Source of the DNA: Vibrio gigantis
Lineage (GTDB): Bacteria > Pseudomonadota > Gammaproteobacteria > Enterobacterales > Vibrionaceae
Assembly (NCBI RefSeq): GCF_024347515.1
Contig: NZ_AP025493.1
Span: forward strand, 1,798,001-1,862,000
Length of the DNA stretch: 64,000 bases
Reading direction: 5' to 3'
Below the pieces are notes generated by a model that had not been told where the DNA came from, did not search any database, and worked only from the letters and a program-made list of their open reading frames with translations. Below, piece after piece: positions 17,598 to 27,500 of this stretch (its first letter is position 1; the number at the start of each line of letters is the position of its first letter). A program made the translations under genes and the position numbers.

Positions 17598-18020
17598 ATG
17601 GCCAAGCAAACACTTACCCTTGTGCGTGGATTACCAGGCTCTGGAAAGTCTACATACGCAAAAACTCTCGATGCTGTCTTAGTTGAAGCTGACCAATTTT
17701 TTATCGATAGAAACGATACCTACCAATACGACCCCGCTCTAATCAAAAATGCTCATGCCTGGTGTAAACTCGAAACAAAGCGTTTACTTCGTGCAGGATT
17801 TGACGTTGTGGTTGCAAACACATTTGTAAAAAACTGGGAAATGTCATTTTACAAATCACTTGCGGATGAGATGAATGTATCATTCGAAGTCATTGAGATA
17901 AATGGGAAATACCAAAATATTCATGGCGTACCTGATGCTGTCATTACTCGAATGAGTAAACAGTTTGAGAAGTTAAATCCTGCATTGATGTCTTCAGCTG
18001 CAATGGAGGCGTCACAATGA
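17598..18020 (+). CDS. P-loop kinase-like ATP-binding protein (140 aa)
   Basis: The N-terminus is LVRGLPGSGKST, a clean Walker A of the AAA_33/polynucleotide-kinase-like type. A later VEADQFF, with Asp in the position typical of this family, and VVVANTFVKNWEM supply the rest of the fold. Such proteins phosphorylate nucleic acid ends or small substrates, or act as toxins. I chose the ATG at 17598, which follows AAAAGGA at about 9 nt; a start 14 codons earlier is unlikely. It overlaps the next gene by 4 nt, indicating translational coupling. No WYL or BREX motif is present, so it is a separate accessory pair upstream of the BREX operon. Confidence 0.72.
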   Translation: MAKQTLTLVRGLPGSGKSTYAKTLDAVLVEADQFFIDRNDTYQYDPALIKNAHAWCKLETKRLLRAGFDVVVANTFVKNWEMSFYKSLADEMNVSFEVIEINGKYQNIHGVPDAVITRMSKQFEKLNPALMSSAAMEASQ

Positions 18021-18409
18021 GTTCAATAAAAATTAAGGGTTTAGATGAAGCGCTCAAATCAGTGCAAAAAAGTTCACGTGCTAGAGAATTAACTAGCGAA
18101 GGTGTCTATAAAATACTCAACGAAGTGCAGCAGACTTTAGATACTTATCTATTTAAAAAGGATCAGGTAGGTATTCAAGTGTTGGTTACAGTTTATACAA
18201 AAGTTGCGGGTTCATACCAGGGCATACCATATTCAACTTTTGTTGAAGTTGAACGCGGTAAAACCGTGTGGAAATTGAACAACGTGTATCGCGCTATAGG
18301 GATTGCAGCGGACGCAAAGATCCTTAATTCGGAAAAATTTGCTGATCAGATTTATTGTAAAGCTGAAAAGAAACTCAATAGACTGGTATATCCTGACATA
18401 GAATTGTAG
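18017..18409 (+). CDS. Unknown partner of the P-loop kinase (130 aa)
   Basis: A 130-residue protein of mixed fold, with a helical N-terminal half and a central beta stretch (GIQVLVTVYTKVAGSYQG). It begins inside the stop codon region of the kinase gene (ATGA overlap), so the two are co-translated. I recognise no family. The pairing of a small kinase with a tightly coupled small protein resembles toxin-antitoxin or two-subunit arrangements, but there is no direct evidence. Confidence 0.55.
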   Translation: MSSIKIKGLDEALKSVQKSSRARELTSEGVYKILNEVQQTLDTYLFKKDQVGIQVLVTVYTKVAGSYQGIPYSTFVEVERGKTVWKLNNVYRAIGIAADAKILNSEKFADQIYCKAEKKLNRLVYPDIEL

Positions 18410-18464
18410 ATTGTGAGATAGCTAGCTCTTGATCTTCGGTAAATCGACCCACCGTGTCGTATAT

Positions 18465-18489
18465 TGCGGCGTTAACATTTGACGCCGCA
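18465..18489 (+). terminator. Terminator-like hairpin before the BREX operon
   Basis: TGCGGCGT pairs with ACGCCGCA over a 9-nt loop and is followed by TTT. It lies 55 nt after the kinase pair and 180 nt before brxR, so it probably separates the two transcription units. Its GCGGCGTTA half also occurs in the hairpin at 17240. Confidence 0.5.
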
Positions 18490-18671
18490 TTTGCACTTCT
18501 GCGATTCCCCCTTGTTCCACACACCCAAATCTTTGGTTTAACGTATCATAAACATCCATTAATTCTGAACCTTACACTTCATTTCTATATCATATGGTCT
18601 AATCATTTTGATTGTACCATGCTCGTATTAGGAGTATATTAACTGTCAGATATTCTCAACAGAAGTTTCTG

Positions 18672-19559
18672 ATGAAAAAACTCGAACAATTACCTCACGC
18701 TCAAAGAGAACGCTTGGCGTTTATCGATTTTAGTTTGAGCTACTTTGGTGAGATTGCTAGAGCCGATCTCATTGCAAAATTTCAAACAGGTTTAGCCGCA
18801 GCAACTCGTGACTTCGCTACTTATAAAGAGTTTGCTCCATGTAACCTAGAGCTAATTCATCAATCGAAGTCTTATCATCGTACAGAGCAGTTTGTGCCTC
18901 TGTTTGAGCACGATCCAGATACCGTTTTAGTGAGCCTTGCTAGAGGATTTGGTGATGGATTGGCGAGTCAACTGGAAAACAGCCAAGTTTGTATCCAGCC
19001 ACAACAGTTGAATCAACCTTCGACTGACATCCTGTCGGCGGTTATGCGTGCCATACACCAAAAATCTGCCCTTAAGATTAAGTACGTTTCCCTTAGCTCT
19101 GGTAACTCAGCAAGAGTAATTGTGCCTCATAGCCTCGCGAATAACGGCAGTCGTTGGCATGTTCGTGCTTATGACCGTTCGACAAGTTCTTTTCGTGATT
19201 TCGTTCTTACTCGCATCAAATCCGCGAGCCTTGCTCAGAATGAAATCGATAGTGTGAAAGAATCGATTTCAGCAGACAAGCAGTGGAACCGCATTGTTGA
19301 TTTAACCTTTATTCCTCATCCAGCAGCAAAACACCCTGAAGCGATAGAGCTTGATTACAGAATGGTTAATGGCAAACTTCAAGTCGAATGCCGTGCTGCG
19401 CTGGCGGGCTATTTGCTAAACCAATGGAATGTGGATTGCTCAAGTACATATCAATTAAACCCACAGCAATACCATTTAGCGCTGGAAGAAAATGCAGTTA
19501 TATATGGTGTTGAGACTGCGAGTTTAGCCCCTGGTTACAAAGGCAATAACAATGAATAG
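18672..19559 (+). CDS. brxR: WYL-domain regulator of BREX (BrxR-like)
   Basis: A 295-residue protein. The N-terminal 70 or so residues form a winged helix (RLAFIDFSLSYFGEIARADL then LAAATRDFATYKEF). Residues about 130-205 form a WYL domain (ALKIKYVSLSSG, VIVPHSLANNGSRWHVRAYDR, FVLTRIKSA), and a C-terminal domain ends in GYLLNQWNVD. BrxR proteins repress BREX operons and sit immediately upstream of brxA, as here, where the two genes overlap by 8 nt. I chose the ATG at 18672 (AGAAG upstream). A longer frame from 18612 would need a TTG start with no ribosome site. It is distinct from the WYL protein at 1720. Confidence 0.86.
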   Translation: MKKLEQLPHAQRERLAFIDFSLSYFGEIARADLIAKFQTGLAAATRDFATYKEFAPCNLELIHQSKSYHRTEQFVPLFEHDPDTVLVSLARGFGDGLASQLENSQVCIQPQQLNQPSTDILSAVMRAIHQKSALKIKYVSLSSGNSARVIVPHSLANNGSRWHVRAYDRSTSSFRDFVLTRIKSASLAQNEIDSVKESISADKQWNRIVDLTFIPHPAAKHPEAIELDYRMVNGKLQVECRAALAGYLLNQWNVDCSSTYQLNPQQYHLALEENAVIYGVETASLAPGYKGNNNE

Positions 19560-20331
19560 CCAAGCTTACCTCAAAGCACTGGGTTTTAAGTTCGGTAATA
19601 GTGGTGCTCATACATCTCGCAGCATGATGATAGAAGAGCTGAAGATCTTATTATTTGGGCGACCTGAAAACGCGACACTAGAAGACTACAGGGAAGATAT
19701 TGAAGTATTCAATGTCCTTCAAAAACCAAGCGAAAATGCACGTAAGTACAGTTTCCAACCTCTGGCTTCAATGTATGGTTTATCACCTGATATTTTCCTC
19801 TTTAAAGTATTTCGAGATTGGTGGGAGCTGCATGAAGGCTCTCAACCGATTCTAGCGTTACAACTTGCTGTCGCCAGAGACCCACTGTTGCGTAGTTCTT
19901 CGGAAGTGATTTTGAGCCTAGAACCAGGTCAACACTTAGCTAGAGAGATGATGGAGACGTTTCTATCAAAAGATGACCCTGAACGTTTCAGCAAGGCATC
20001 ACTAAAATCTTTCGCACAAAACATTAATGGTACCTGGACGCAAGCAGGATACCTATCTGGGAGAGCAAAGAAGTACCGAAAAATCCCAGAAATTAGTTAT
20101 GTGAATGTCGCATACGCTCTATTTCTAGCCCATTGTCACGGGCTTAGCGGGCAACGTCTATTTGATAGTTTCTGGTGTCGTATGTTGGCTCAAGATAAAG
20201 AACGATTGTTTGAACTAGCACATAGAGCATCGCTAAGAGGAATGATTAACTTCAAACAAGCAAGTGAAGTGGTTGAAGTAACTTTCCCTGGTCTAGTCAT
20301 GCCCGAATTTAACGAATCTGAGGACGAGTGA
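19552..20331 (+). CDS. brxA: BREX protein BrxA (DUF1819 family)
   Basis: A 259-residue helical protein that fits DUF1819: the start MNSQAYLKALGFKFGNSGAH with a SRSMMIEELK helix, a central FKVFRDWWELHEGSQPILAL, and AREMMETFLS. BrxA proteins bind DNA and belong to the conserved BREX core; their exact role is unclear. Overlap with brxR (8 nt) and with brxB (1 nt) shows a single operon. It is longer than the roughly 200 residues of many BrxA proteins. Confidence 0.84.
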   Translation: MNSQAYLKALGFKFGNSGAHTSRSMMIEELKILLFGRPENATLEDYREDIEVFNVLQKPSENARKYSFQPLASMYGLSPDIFLFKVFRDWWELHEGSQPILALQLAVARDPLLRSSSEVILSLEPGQHLAREMMETFLSKDDPERFSKASLKSFAQNINGTWTQAGYLSGRAKKYRKIPEISYVNVAYALFLAHCHGLSGQRLFDSFWCRMLAQDKERLFELAHRASLRGMINFKQASEVVEVTFPGLVMPEFNESEDE

Positions 20332-20876
20332 TGTCAGATCGATTATCCAAGCTACTAACAAGCTTTGAAAAACACATTAGTATTCCATGGCCAGTGGCGG
20401 TTTCTGCTGATGAGCGAACCATATTTCTGGTCTACCACAAAGAAGATGAGCTAAAACTTCGTGCGCGTGTCGAAGAGTTTGAACAAGCATGTGTTAAGCA
20501 TAACCACCCATGGCAACTGCTAGATTTGACTCATAGTTTTGAAAACTGGATGTCGGCTCAAGACTACAAAGAAACGTATTTTGAAGATCCTGAGTATCTC
20601 AAAGGACTCTACGATGACTTCGCCGATGAGCTAGTTGAAGAACTGACCAATAAAGTCGAGTCAAATCAAACAGAAGATGGCGTCATAGCTCTTCTTGGCT
20701 GCGGCACTCTATTTGGCTTCGCATCTGTGTCGGGTGTCGTAGAGTCTTTAGCTGAAAAGGTGACAGGGCGCTTAGTAGTCTTCTTCCCTGGTGAAGTACA
20801 AAACAACAACTATCAATTATTAGATGCGAAAGACGGTTGGGGATATCACGCAACCGCGATTTCGGCAACGTCATAA
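20331..20876 (+). CDS. brxB: BREX protein BrxB (DUF1788 family)
   Basis: A 181-residue protein. Its C-terminal half carries the DUF1788 signature: GVIALLGCGTLFGFASVS, a GRLVVFFPGE strand and LLDAKDGWGYH. The start is ATG at 20331, overlapping the brxA stop as TGATG. BrxB is a small core BREX component of unsettled biochemical role, thought to assemble with BrxC/PglZ. It ends 12 nt before brxC. Confidence 0.87.
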   Translation: MSDRLSKLLTSFEKHISIPWPVAVSADERTIFLVYHKEDELKLRARVEEFEQACVKHNHPWQLLDLTHSFENWMSAQDYKETYFEDPEYLKGLYDDFADELVEELTNKVESNQTEDGVIALLGCGTLFGFASVSGVVESLAEKVTGRLVVFFPGEVQNNNYQLLDAKDGWGYHATAISATS

Positions 20877-20888
20877 GGGCTTTATTCA

Positions 20889-23800
20889 ATGTTAAACCGT
20901 GAAATTTTCGTAAACGATCCTGTTAGTAGTCGCTTAGCTAACAACGGCGTCGCTCAAGTAAAGGATGACCTGTCTAAAGGTGCTCTAGATACGCTTGAAT
21001 ATGAGTTGCGTACATTCGTTTGTGATGGAGCATATGCCAAAGGCATGGACAGCATTCTGAGCAACTATTTGTCAGCGTTTAAGACGAACAATGAGCAACC
21101 AGGCGTATGGATCAGTGGCTTCTTTGGTTCAGGTAAATCTCACCTTGCTAAAATGCTGCGCACACTCTGGACAAACCAAACGCTAAACAACGGCTCTGAT
21201 GCTCGTTCAATCGCAGATTTACCTGAGCACATTGCGAAGCATTTCGATGAGTTATCATCAATTGCAGCTGGTAACGGTGGCCTTCATGCAGCTTCAGGCA
21301 CTTTGGGGGCAGGTGCTGGCGATAAAGTTCGTATGGCGTTTCTTGGCATCATTTTTAAATCAGCAGGTTTACCCGAGCAATATCACCTAGCACGTTTTGT
21401 CATGTGGCTAAAAGCGGAAGGTGTTTTTGAACAAGTTAAGTCGTTTGTCGAAGCCAAGGCAAAAGTGAAAGAGGGTGTAGACCCTTGGACGAAAGAGCTT
21501 AAAAACTTGCACGTATCCCCAATCATGCATGATGCGGTTCTACAAGCAATTCCTGGCATTGGCGCAGATCTGAAAGAAGTGCGCGAGATGCTACGTGCCC
21601 AATACAAGATCGTTGATGATGTAACAAACGATGAAATGGTCTCTGCGATTGTTGATGCCATTTCCAATGACGGCGAATTACCACTAACTCTAGTTGTTCT
21701 GGATGAGGTGCAACAGTACATCGGTGACAACGTTCAAAAAGCGTTTGATGTACAAGAAGTAGTCGAGACCTGTAGTGGCGCTAGTGCACTTAAGTCAAAG
21801 CTATTGTTTGTTGCAACAGGTCAAAGTGCCTTGTCTGGTATGGCAAACCTCCAACGTTTAATGGGTCGTTTCCAAGTTCCTGTGCAGTTGGAAGATACAG
21901 ATGTAGACGCAGTAATTCGTAAAGTCATCCTTCAAAAGAAAGCTTCAGCAGAAAATGCAGTTAAAACGGTCGTCGATGACAACTTAGGTGAGATTTCTCG
22001 TCATCTACGTGGTAGCACCATTGAGCACAATAAAGATGATGAGAAGTGGATGGTGCCAGACTATCCGCTACTTCCAGTTCGCCGCCGTTTTTGGGAGCGT
22101 ATCTTACCAGCGCTAGATAAAACGGGTACAGGTTCTCAACTGCGTAACCAACTCCGTGTTGTGCATGAAGCATTAAAGACAACGGCAGACAAAGAGCTGG
22201 GCTACGTTGTTCCCGCTGACTTTCTTTATGATCAGATTTCAACGAATCTACTGCAAACAGGTGTGATCTCTAAAGATATCTACGAAACCATCAGCCGTAA
22301 GCGTGGTGGTGATGCTGATGCGCAACTGCAAGGTCGTTTACTCTCTCTAATCTTACTGATTAGTAAGCTACCAGCAGAGATGGAGTACGGCATTTATGCA
22401 ACAGTAGATACGTTATCTGATTTGCTATTAGAGGATCTACAAAACGATAAATACAAGCTTCGCCCACTTGTGCCAAAGATGCTGCAACAGCTTGAAGATG
22501 AACACCTCATCATGGCTCGTGAAACTGACAAGGGGCGAGAGTTCAGTTTACAAACGGTAGAAAGCCAAGCTTGGTATGACGAGTTTCGCCGCCAAGAAAA
22601 CGATCTTATGGGTAACCCTCAGACGTTAGAGGCGTACCGTACAAAAGAAATCCAGCGTTATATTACTAAGCAAGTGGCTCAAGCTCGAATTACTCAGGGT
22701 GAAGTAGCAGAGCCACGAGTGATCAACGTGTCCTTTGACTCAGAGTTGCCAAGTGAAGCTACAAAACGGATTTATGCCTGGGCACCAGAGCAAACCGAGA
22801 AGCAATTTAACGACCTTTCTCGTGGCGCTGATCCAGATGGTGCCACCATCTTCGTTTATGTGCCAACTCTCCACCGTAGTGAGCTTAAGAATGCCATTGT
22901 TGCGCTTAAAGCAGCAGAGAACACGCTAGAGGTTCGTGGCCGAGCAACAACAGAAGCGGGTAAAGACGCCTTACAGGCAATGGAAACGCGCTTAAGTGAA
23001 GCCGAACGTGCCAAGAAAGGCTATTTGAGCGATATCTTCTCACAGATACAAGTCCGTTTGGCTGGTGGTCAAGAAGTTGAAGGCGAAACTCTTGCAGAGC
23101 AAATCCAAAATGCAGGTGCTTTAGCGTGTCAGCGTTTGTACAACAAATTCAAAATGGCAGACAGCCGTGGCTGGGCTAAAGTCTTTGATCAAGCAAGCAA
23201 GCTTGCAGACCCAAATGCGCTTGAAGCGGTAGGCTTCAACGGAGAAGCGAATCAACAACCCGTGTGTGCAGAGATCTATCGCTTTATTGGAACAATGAAA
23301 ACGGGTAAGGAGATCCGAGATCATTTTTATGATGCGCCATACGGTTGGGGTAAAGATGTTGTAGATGGTGCGTTATATGCAATGTTAGCAGCGGGAGTGC
23401 TACGAGGGTCAGATGTGCAAGAGCGTGCGATTGATGCTAAAAGCCTAGATCGTAGTTCAGTAACGCAAACTAAGTTCCGACCAGAAAACGTAACGCTATC
23501 TAAAGTACAACTTATTAAAGTTCGTGGTGTGGTTTCTACCTTGCTTGAAGAAGCATGCAATACGGGTGAAGAGGCAACTAAGCTACCTTTTGCGATTATT
23601 AATGCTAAAAACGTGGCTCGTAGTGCGGGTGGTGACGCGCCACTACCTATGGCACCAAGTACAGCTTTGTTATCAGAGCTTGAGATGTACTCAGGTAATG
23701 ATCAATTACAGAAGGCATTTGATAATAAAGATCAATTGATTAGCGACTTTCAGCAATGGAAAGAACAAGCGCATAAAGCTGAACGTCGTATGAAGCTTTG

Positions 23801-24362
23801 GAAGAAGTTAACTCAAGCAATGGAGTACTGTTACCCACTTGCTATATACAAAGAGCTGCAACAAGAACAACAGGCGCTCATTACTAACCGAAGCTTGTTA
23901 TCTGAACCTTGCCCAGTTAAACCATTGCTAGACAAAGCGACCAATGAACTTCGCACGGCGTTGACCGCACATCGTGAACGCTATGAAGAAGAGCATCGCG
24001 CTTGTATGTCTGACCTATTAGCAGATGAAAACTGGCAAAAGCTTGATGAAGCAAAGCGTAATGAGTTTTTGAACAAGCGCAGCTTAGACGTTATTCCAGC
24101 AATTAATATTGCTGACGAGGACTCGGTATTCAACTCGCTAGATGAAACCAGCTTTGATAGATGGAATGACAAAGTAGCCTTGCTTCCTGGCATCTTCGAT
24201 GCGGTATTGAAAGATGCAATCAGTGAACTTCAACCTAAAACGAAGTATTGCAAGCTCAATAAACCATTGCTAGAAACGGAAGATGACTTACAGAAGTGGC
24301 TAGCTGAAATAGAGCGAGAGCTACGTTCAGAGTTAGAAAATGGGCCAGTTGTACCACAGTAA
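20889..24362 (+). CDS. brxC: BREX ATPase BrxC (1157 aa)
   Basis: A large P-loop ATPase with Walker A GFFGSGKSH at about 77-85 and Walker B LVVLDEVQQY at about 268-277. It continues with long helical segments, including KKGYLSDIFSQIQ and a charged terminal region. Length and N-terminal placement of the ATPase match BrxC. The protein is thought to act as a DNA-associated AAA-type motor in the BREX complex. It begins 12 nt after brxB. A conspicuous hairpin lies in the 153-nt gap before pglX, the only sizeable gap in the BREX core. Confidence 0.9.
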   Translation: MLNREIFVNDPVSSRLANNGVAQVKDDLSKGALDTLEYELRTFVCDGAYAKGMDSILSNYLSAFKTNNEQPGVWISGFFGSGKSHLAKMLRTLWTNQTLNNGSDARSIADLPEHIAKHFDELSSIAAGNGGLHAASGTLGAGAGDKVRMAFLGIIFKSAGLPEQYHLARFVMWLKAEGVFEQVKSFVEAKAKVKEGVDPWTKELKNLHVSPIMHDAVLQAIPGIGADLKEVREMLRAQYKIVDDVTNDEMVSAIVDAISNDGELPLTLVVLDEVQQYIGDNVQKAFDVQEVVETCSGASALKSKLLFVATGQSALSGMANLQRLMGRFQVPVQLEDTDVDAVIRKVILQKKASAENAVKTVVDDNLGEISRHLRGSTIEHNKDDEKWMVPDYPLLPVRRRFWERILPALDKTGTGSQLRNQLRVVHEALKTTADKELGYVVPADFLYDQISTNLLQTGVISKDIYETISRKRGGDADAQLQGRLLSLILLISKLPAEMEYGIYATVDTLSDLLLEDLQNDKYKLRPLVPKMLQQLEDEHLIMARETDKGREFSLQTVESQAWYDEFRRQENDLMGNPQTLEAYRTKEIQRYITKQVAQARITQGEVAEPRVINVSFDSELPSEATKRIYAWAPEQTEKQFNDLSRGADPDGATIFVYVPTLHRSELKNAIVALKAAENTLEVRGRATTEAGKDALQAMETRLSEAERAKKGYLSDIFSQIQVRLAGGQEVEGETLAEQIQNAGALACQRLYNKFKMADSRGWAKVFDQASKLADPNALEAVGFNGEANQQPVCAEIYRFIGTMKTGKEIRDHFYDAPYGWGKDVVDGALYAMLAAGVLRGSDVQERAIDAKSLDRSSVTQTKFRPENVTLSKVQLIKVRGVVSTLLEEACNTGEEATKLPFAIINAKNVARSAGGDAPLPMAPSTALLSELEMYSGNDQLQKAFDNKDQLISDFQQWKEQAHKAERRMKLWKKLTQAMEYCYPLAIYKELQQEQQALITNRSLLSEPCPVKPLLDKATNELRTALTAHRERYEEEHRACMSDLLADENWQKLDEAKRNEFLNKRSLDVIPAINIADEDSVFNSLDETSFDRWNDKVALLPGIFDAVLKDAISELQPKTKYCKLNKPLLETEDDLQKWLAEIERELRSELENGPVVPQ

Positions 24363-24399
24363 TATCACTTTGTTTTTTGAAACCACCTCCTAAAAGGAC

Positions 24400-24428
24400 A
24401 TCGCCTAGGAAGAGTTCTCCTAGGCGAT
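24400..24428 (+). promoter_or_regulatory. Perfect 11-bp hairpin between brxC and pglX
   Basis: ATCGCCTAGGA pairs perfectly with TCCTAGGCGAT around a 7-nt loop, 38 nt after the brxC stop. No T-run follows, so it is more likely an attenuator, RNA-processing or mRNA-stability element that lowers or uncouples pglX expression than a full terminator. Confidence 0.55.
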
Positions 24429-24515
24429 TTGAAGTTTGTGGTCAGCGAACACTATCTCAATAGTCTAAATGCTCTTATCTAGGTAGGGCAGACTAATAGA
24501 ATTAAGAAGAACGAT

Positions 24516-27500
24516 ATGAGACAAGCATTAGATAAAACACTGCGTAAAAAGCTAGAAGATACGGTTGTTAAAGCCCGCGATATTGTAGAGCAAGCTGTAT
24601 TTGAAGCGCTACAACGCTTGGGTGTGGCAGAAGCTCAAGCTCCAAGCTATTTAAGCGAAGAAGAACGTGCGCTACGTAATAAGTTGCGTGCCCACGCTCG
24701 TCAGCTCGGCGACAAGCTGAAAGATGGTAAACAGGAAACTGAACGACTAATCAACGAAATGGCCTATGAGCATTGGCATCGTATGCTGTTTGCTCGTTAC
24801 CTAGAGCAAAACAATCTATTGATGTACGACGAGTACACGCCAGTCACTCTGGACGAATGTTTTGAGCTGGCAGAAGAAGAGCCAGATTGTAAAGACGGTT
24901 GGGAGCTTGCAGGTCGCTTAGCACAAAAAATGCTGCCACAAATTTTCCGTGTGGACTCACCTGTTTTCGATATCAAGCTGTCGATGAACCGCGTTGAAGA
25001 GTTAGAAAGTCTGATTGCTCAGCTAGACCCTCAAACCTACCAAGCTCAAGACAGCTTAGGTTGGTGTTACCAGTTCTGGCAAACTAAAAAGAAAGATCAG
25101 GTTAACAAGTCAGGAGTGAAAATTGGTGCACAGGAACTAAGCCCTGTAACGCAGTTATTCACAGAGCCTTATATGGTGAGTTTCTTACTTGACAATGCGC
25201 TTGGTGCTTGGTGGGCCAATAAACGCCTTTCTCAAGATGATTTAATTCGTGCAAACAACGAACAAGAGCTTCGTGAGCTAGCGGCTATTCCTGGGGTCTC
25301 CCTAGAGTACCTTCGCTTCTCTAAAGAAGAGGGCGCAGAATCATGGAAACCAGCAGCGGGTGGGTTTGAAAAATGGCCTGAGAACTTATCAGAGCTTAAA
25401 ACACTTGACCCTTGCTGTGGATCTGGTCACTTCTTAGTGGCTGTGTTCTTAATGCTTGTACCTATGCGTATGCAGCTTGAAGGATTGTCAGAGAAGCAAG
25501 CGGTTGATGCGGTACTGCGAGACAATATCCATGGCTTAGAACTAGATCAACGCTGTGTAGAGCTAGCGGCATTTGCGCTGGCTTTAGAAGCATGGCGCTA
25601 TCCAAATGCAGGCGGCTACCGTGCGTTACCTGAATTTCAATTGGCCTGTTCAGGGATGTCGATTGCTGAAGCGCAAAAAGAGTGGAATGACTTAGCAAAA
25701 GGTGATGAAGCATTAACAGATGCCATTGCTTGGATGCAGCATACCTTTAAAGATGCCCCAACTCTAGGAAGCTTGATTGAACCGAAAATAGAATTACAAA
25801 ATGGCCAAACTCCACCATGGGAGCAGATGCATCTTGCACTAGAAAAAGCAGCAAATGTGAGCAATGAAGTTAAATATCTCACACAAGGTCTAATCAAAAA
25901 TGCGCAGTTGCTTGCTAGCAATTATCACTGGGTAGTTACTAACGTGCCATATTTGAAAAGAGGTAATCAAGATCCTTTGTTGCAAAAATTTTGTGAAAAT
26001 AATTATCCGAAATCTAAAGGGGATCTAGCGACTACGTTTATTGAGCGATTTTATGGGTTTTGTGGAAGTCTTGGTATGTCTAGTTCAGTACTTCCTCAAA
26101 ACTGGATGTTTTTAAAAAGTTATGAAAAATTCAGAGTTAATATTATAAATAACAAGACCATTTCCATGTTAAATCAGCTTGGGAGTGGAGCTTTTGAGGG
26201 GATTAGTGGCGAAGTAGTTAATGTCGTACTCTTGATGCTTAAAAATAGTATAGCTAAACCTAACTATTACATAGAAGGATGCGATGTTAGTGGCAATAAA
26301 ACAACTTCGGACAAAGCTAAGCAATTATCGTGTGGTGTATTAAAACAAGTACAACAAGATGCGCAATTAGCAAACCCCGATAGCCGAGTTAGTTTGGATA
26401 TTATTCAAGTTGGAGAGAAGTTGGGAGAGCTGGCGGGTGGCTTACATGGACAGGGATCTTTCGACGATCCGTGTTATGTATTTCGTTTTTGGGAGCGAAA
26501 AGTAACCAACGAGGGGTGGATTCATCAACAGACAACAGGTTTGGCAGATAAAACATACTCAGGCCTTACTAATATATTCCGCTGGGAAGACGGTCAGGGT
26601 ATGTTGGCAAACTTCATGGCTGAAAAAGCTAAAGCTGGTTACTCTAGTGGCAAGTGGAAAGCAGGTATAGCTGCTTGGAGCAAGAAAGGCATTTCTATTA
26701 GTGGTATGGGTAGGTTATTTATCAATGCCTATAGCGGTGGCTCTTTTGATACTAATGTCGCCACAATTGTTCCAGAGAACGAGCAGCACTTTCTAGCGAT
26801 GTATTGCTACTTGAACTCTGACGACTTCATCAAAGATATCAGAAGTATAGATAAAAACCTTAAGGTTAGTTGTAATACCTACGTGAAAGTTCCATTTAAT
26901 CTGAGTGAGTGGTCATCTAAGGCTGATGTGATGTACCCAAATGGCTTTCCTTTGGCTTATACAGATGACCCCACACAATGGATTTTCCACGGTCATCCAT
27001 GTGCTTCAGTCGTTTGGGATGAAGATACGAAAACTACCACTATTGGAAGTTTGCGCCAAGATTACACTGTACTTCAAGTCGCTATCGCTCGCTTACTTGG
27101 CTACCAATGGCCTGCGGAACTTGATCCTGAAATGGAACTCGCGCCAGAAATGCGTGAAGTGATGAAGAAGAACGCTGACTTTGCTGGTTTGATTGATGAT
27201 GACGGTATTGTTTGTATTCCAGCTGTACGAGGTGAGAAAACGGCAGCTAAGCGTTTAGAAACAATCTTACACAAAGCCTACGGTGATGAGTGGACAAGTT
27301 CAGTCGAACAAAATCTACTTAAAGCAGTAAAAGCAAAAGATCTAGAAAGCTGGTTACGTGACAAATTCTTTGACCAGCATTCTAAACTGTTCCAACACCG
27401 TCCATTTATTTGGCAAGTTTGGGATGGTTTGAAGGATGGCTTCTCAGCTCTTGTTAACTACCATAAGCTTGATTACAAAGGGCTTGAACGCCTGATTTAT

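Noticed and set aside
18454..18642. 62-residue ORF before brxR
   Set aside because: It overlaps a hairpin, has no ribosome site and is not protein-like in composition.
21961..22242. Antisense ORFs inside brxC and pglX
   Set aside because: They are shadow frames of strongly coding genes on the other strand, without ribosome sites.
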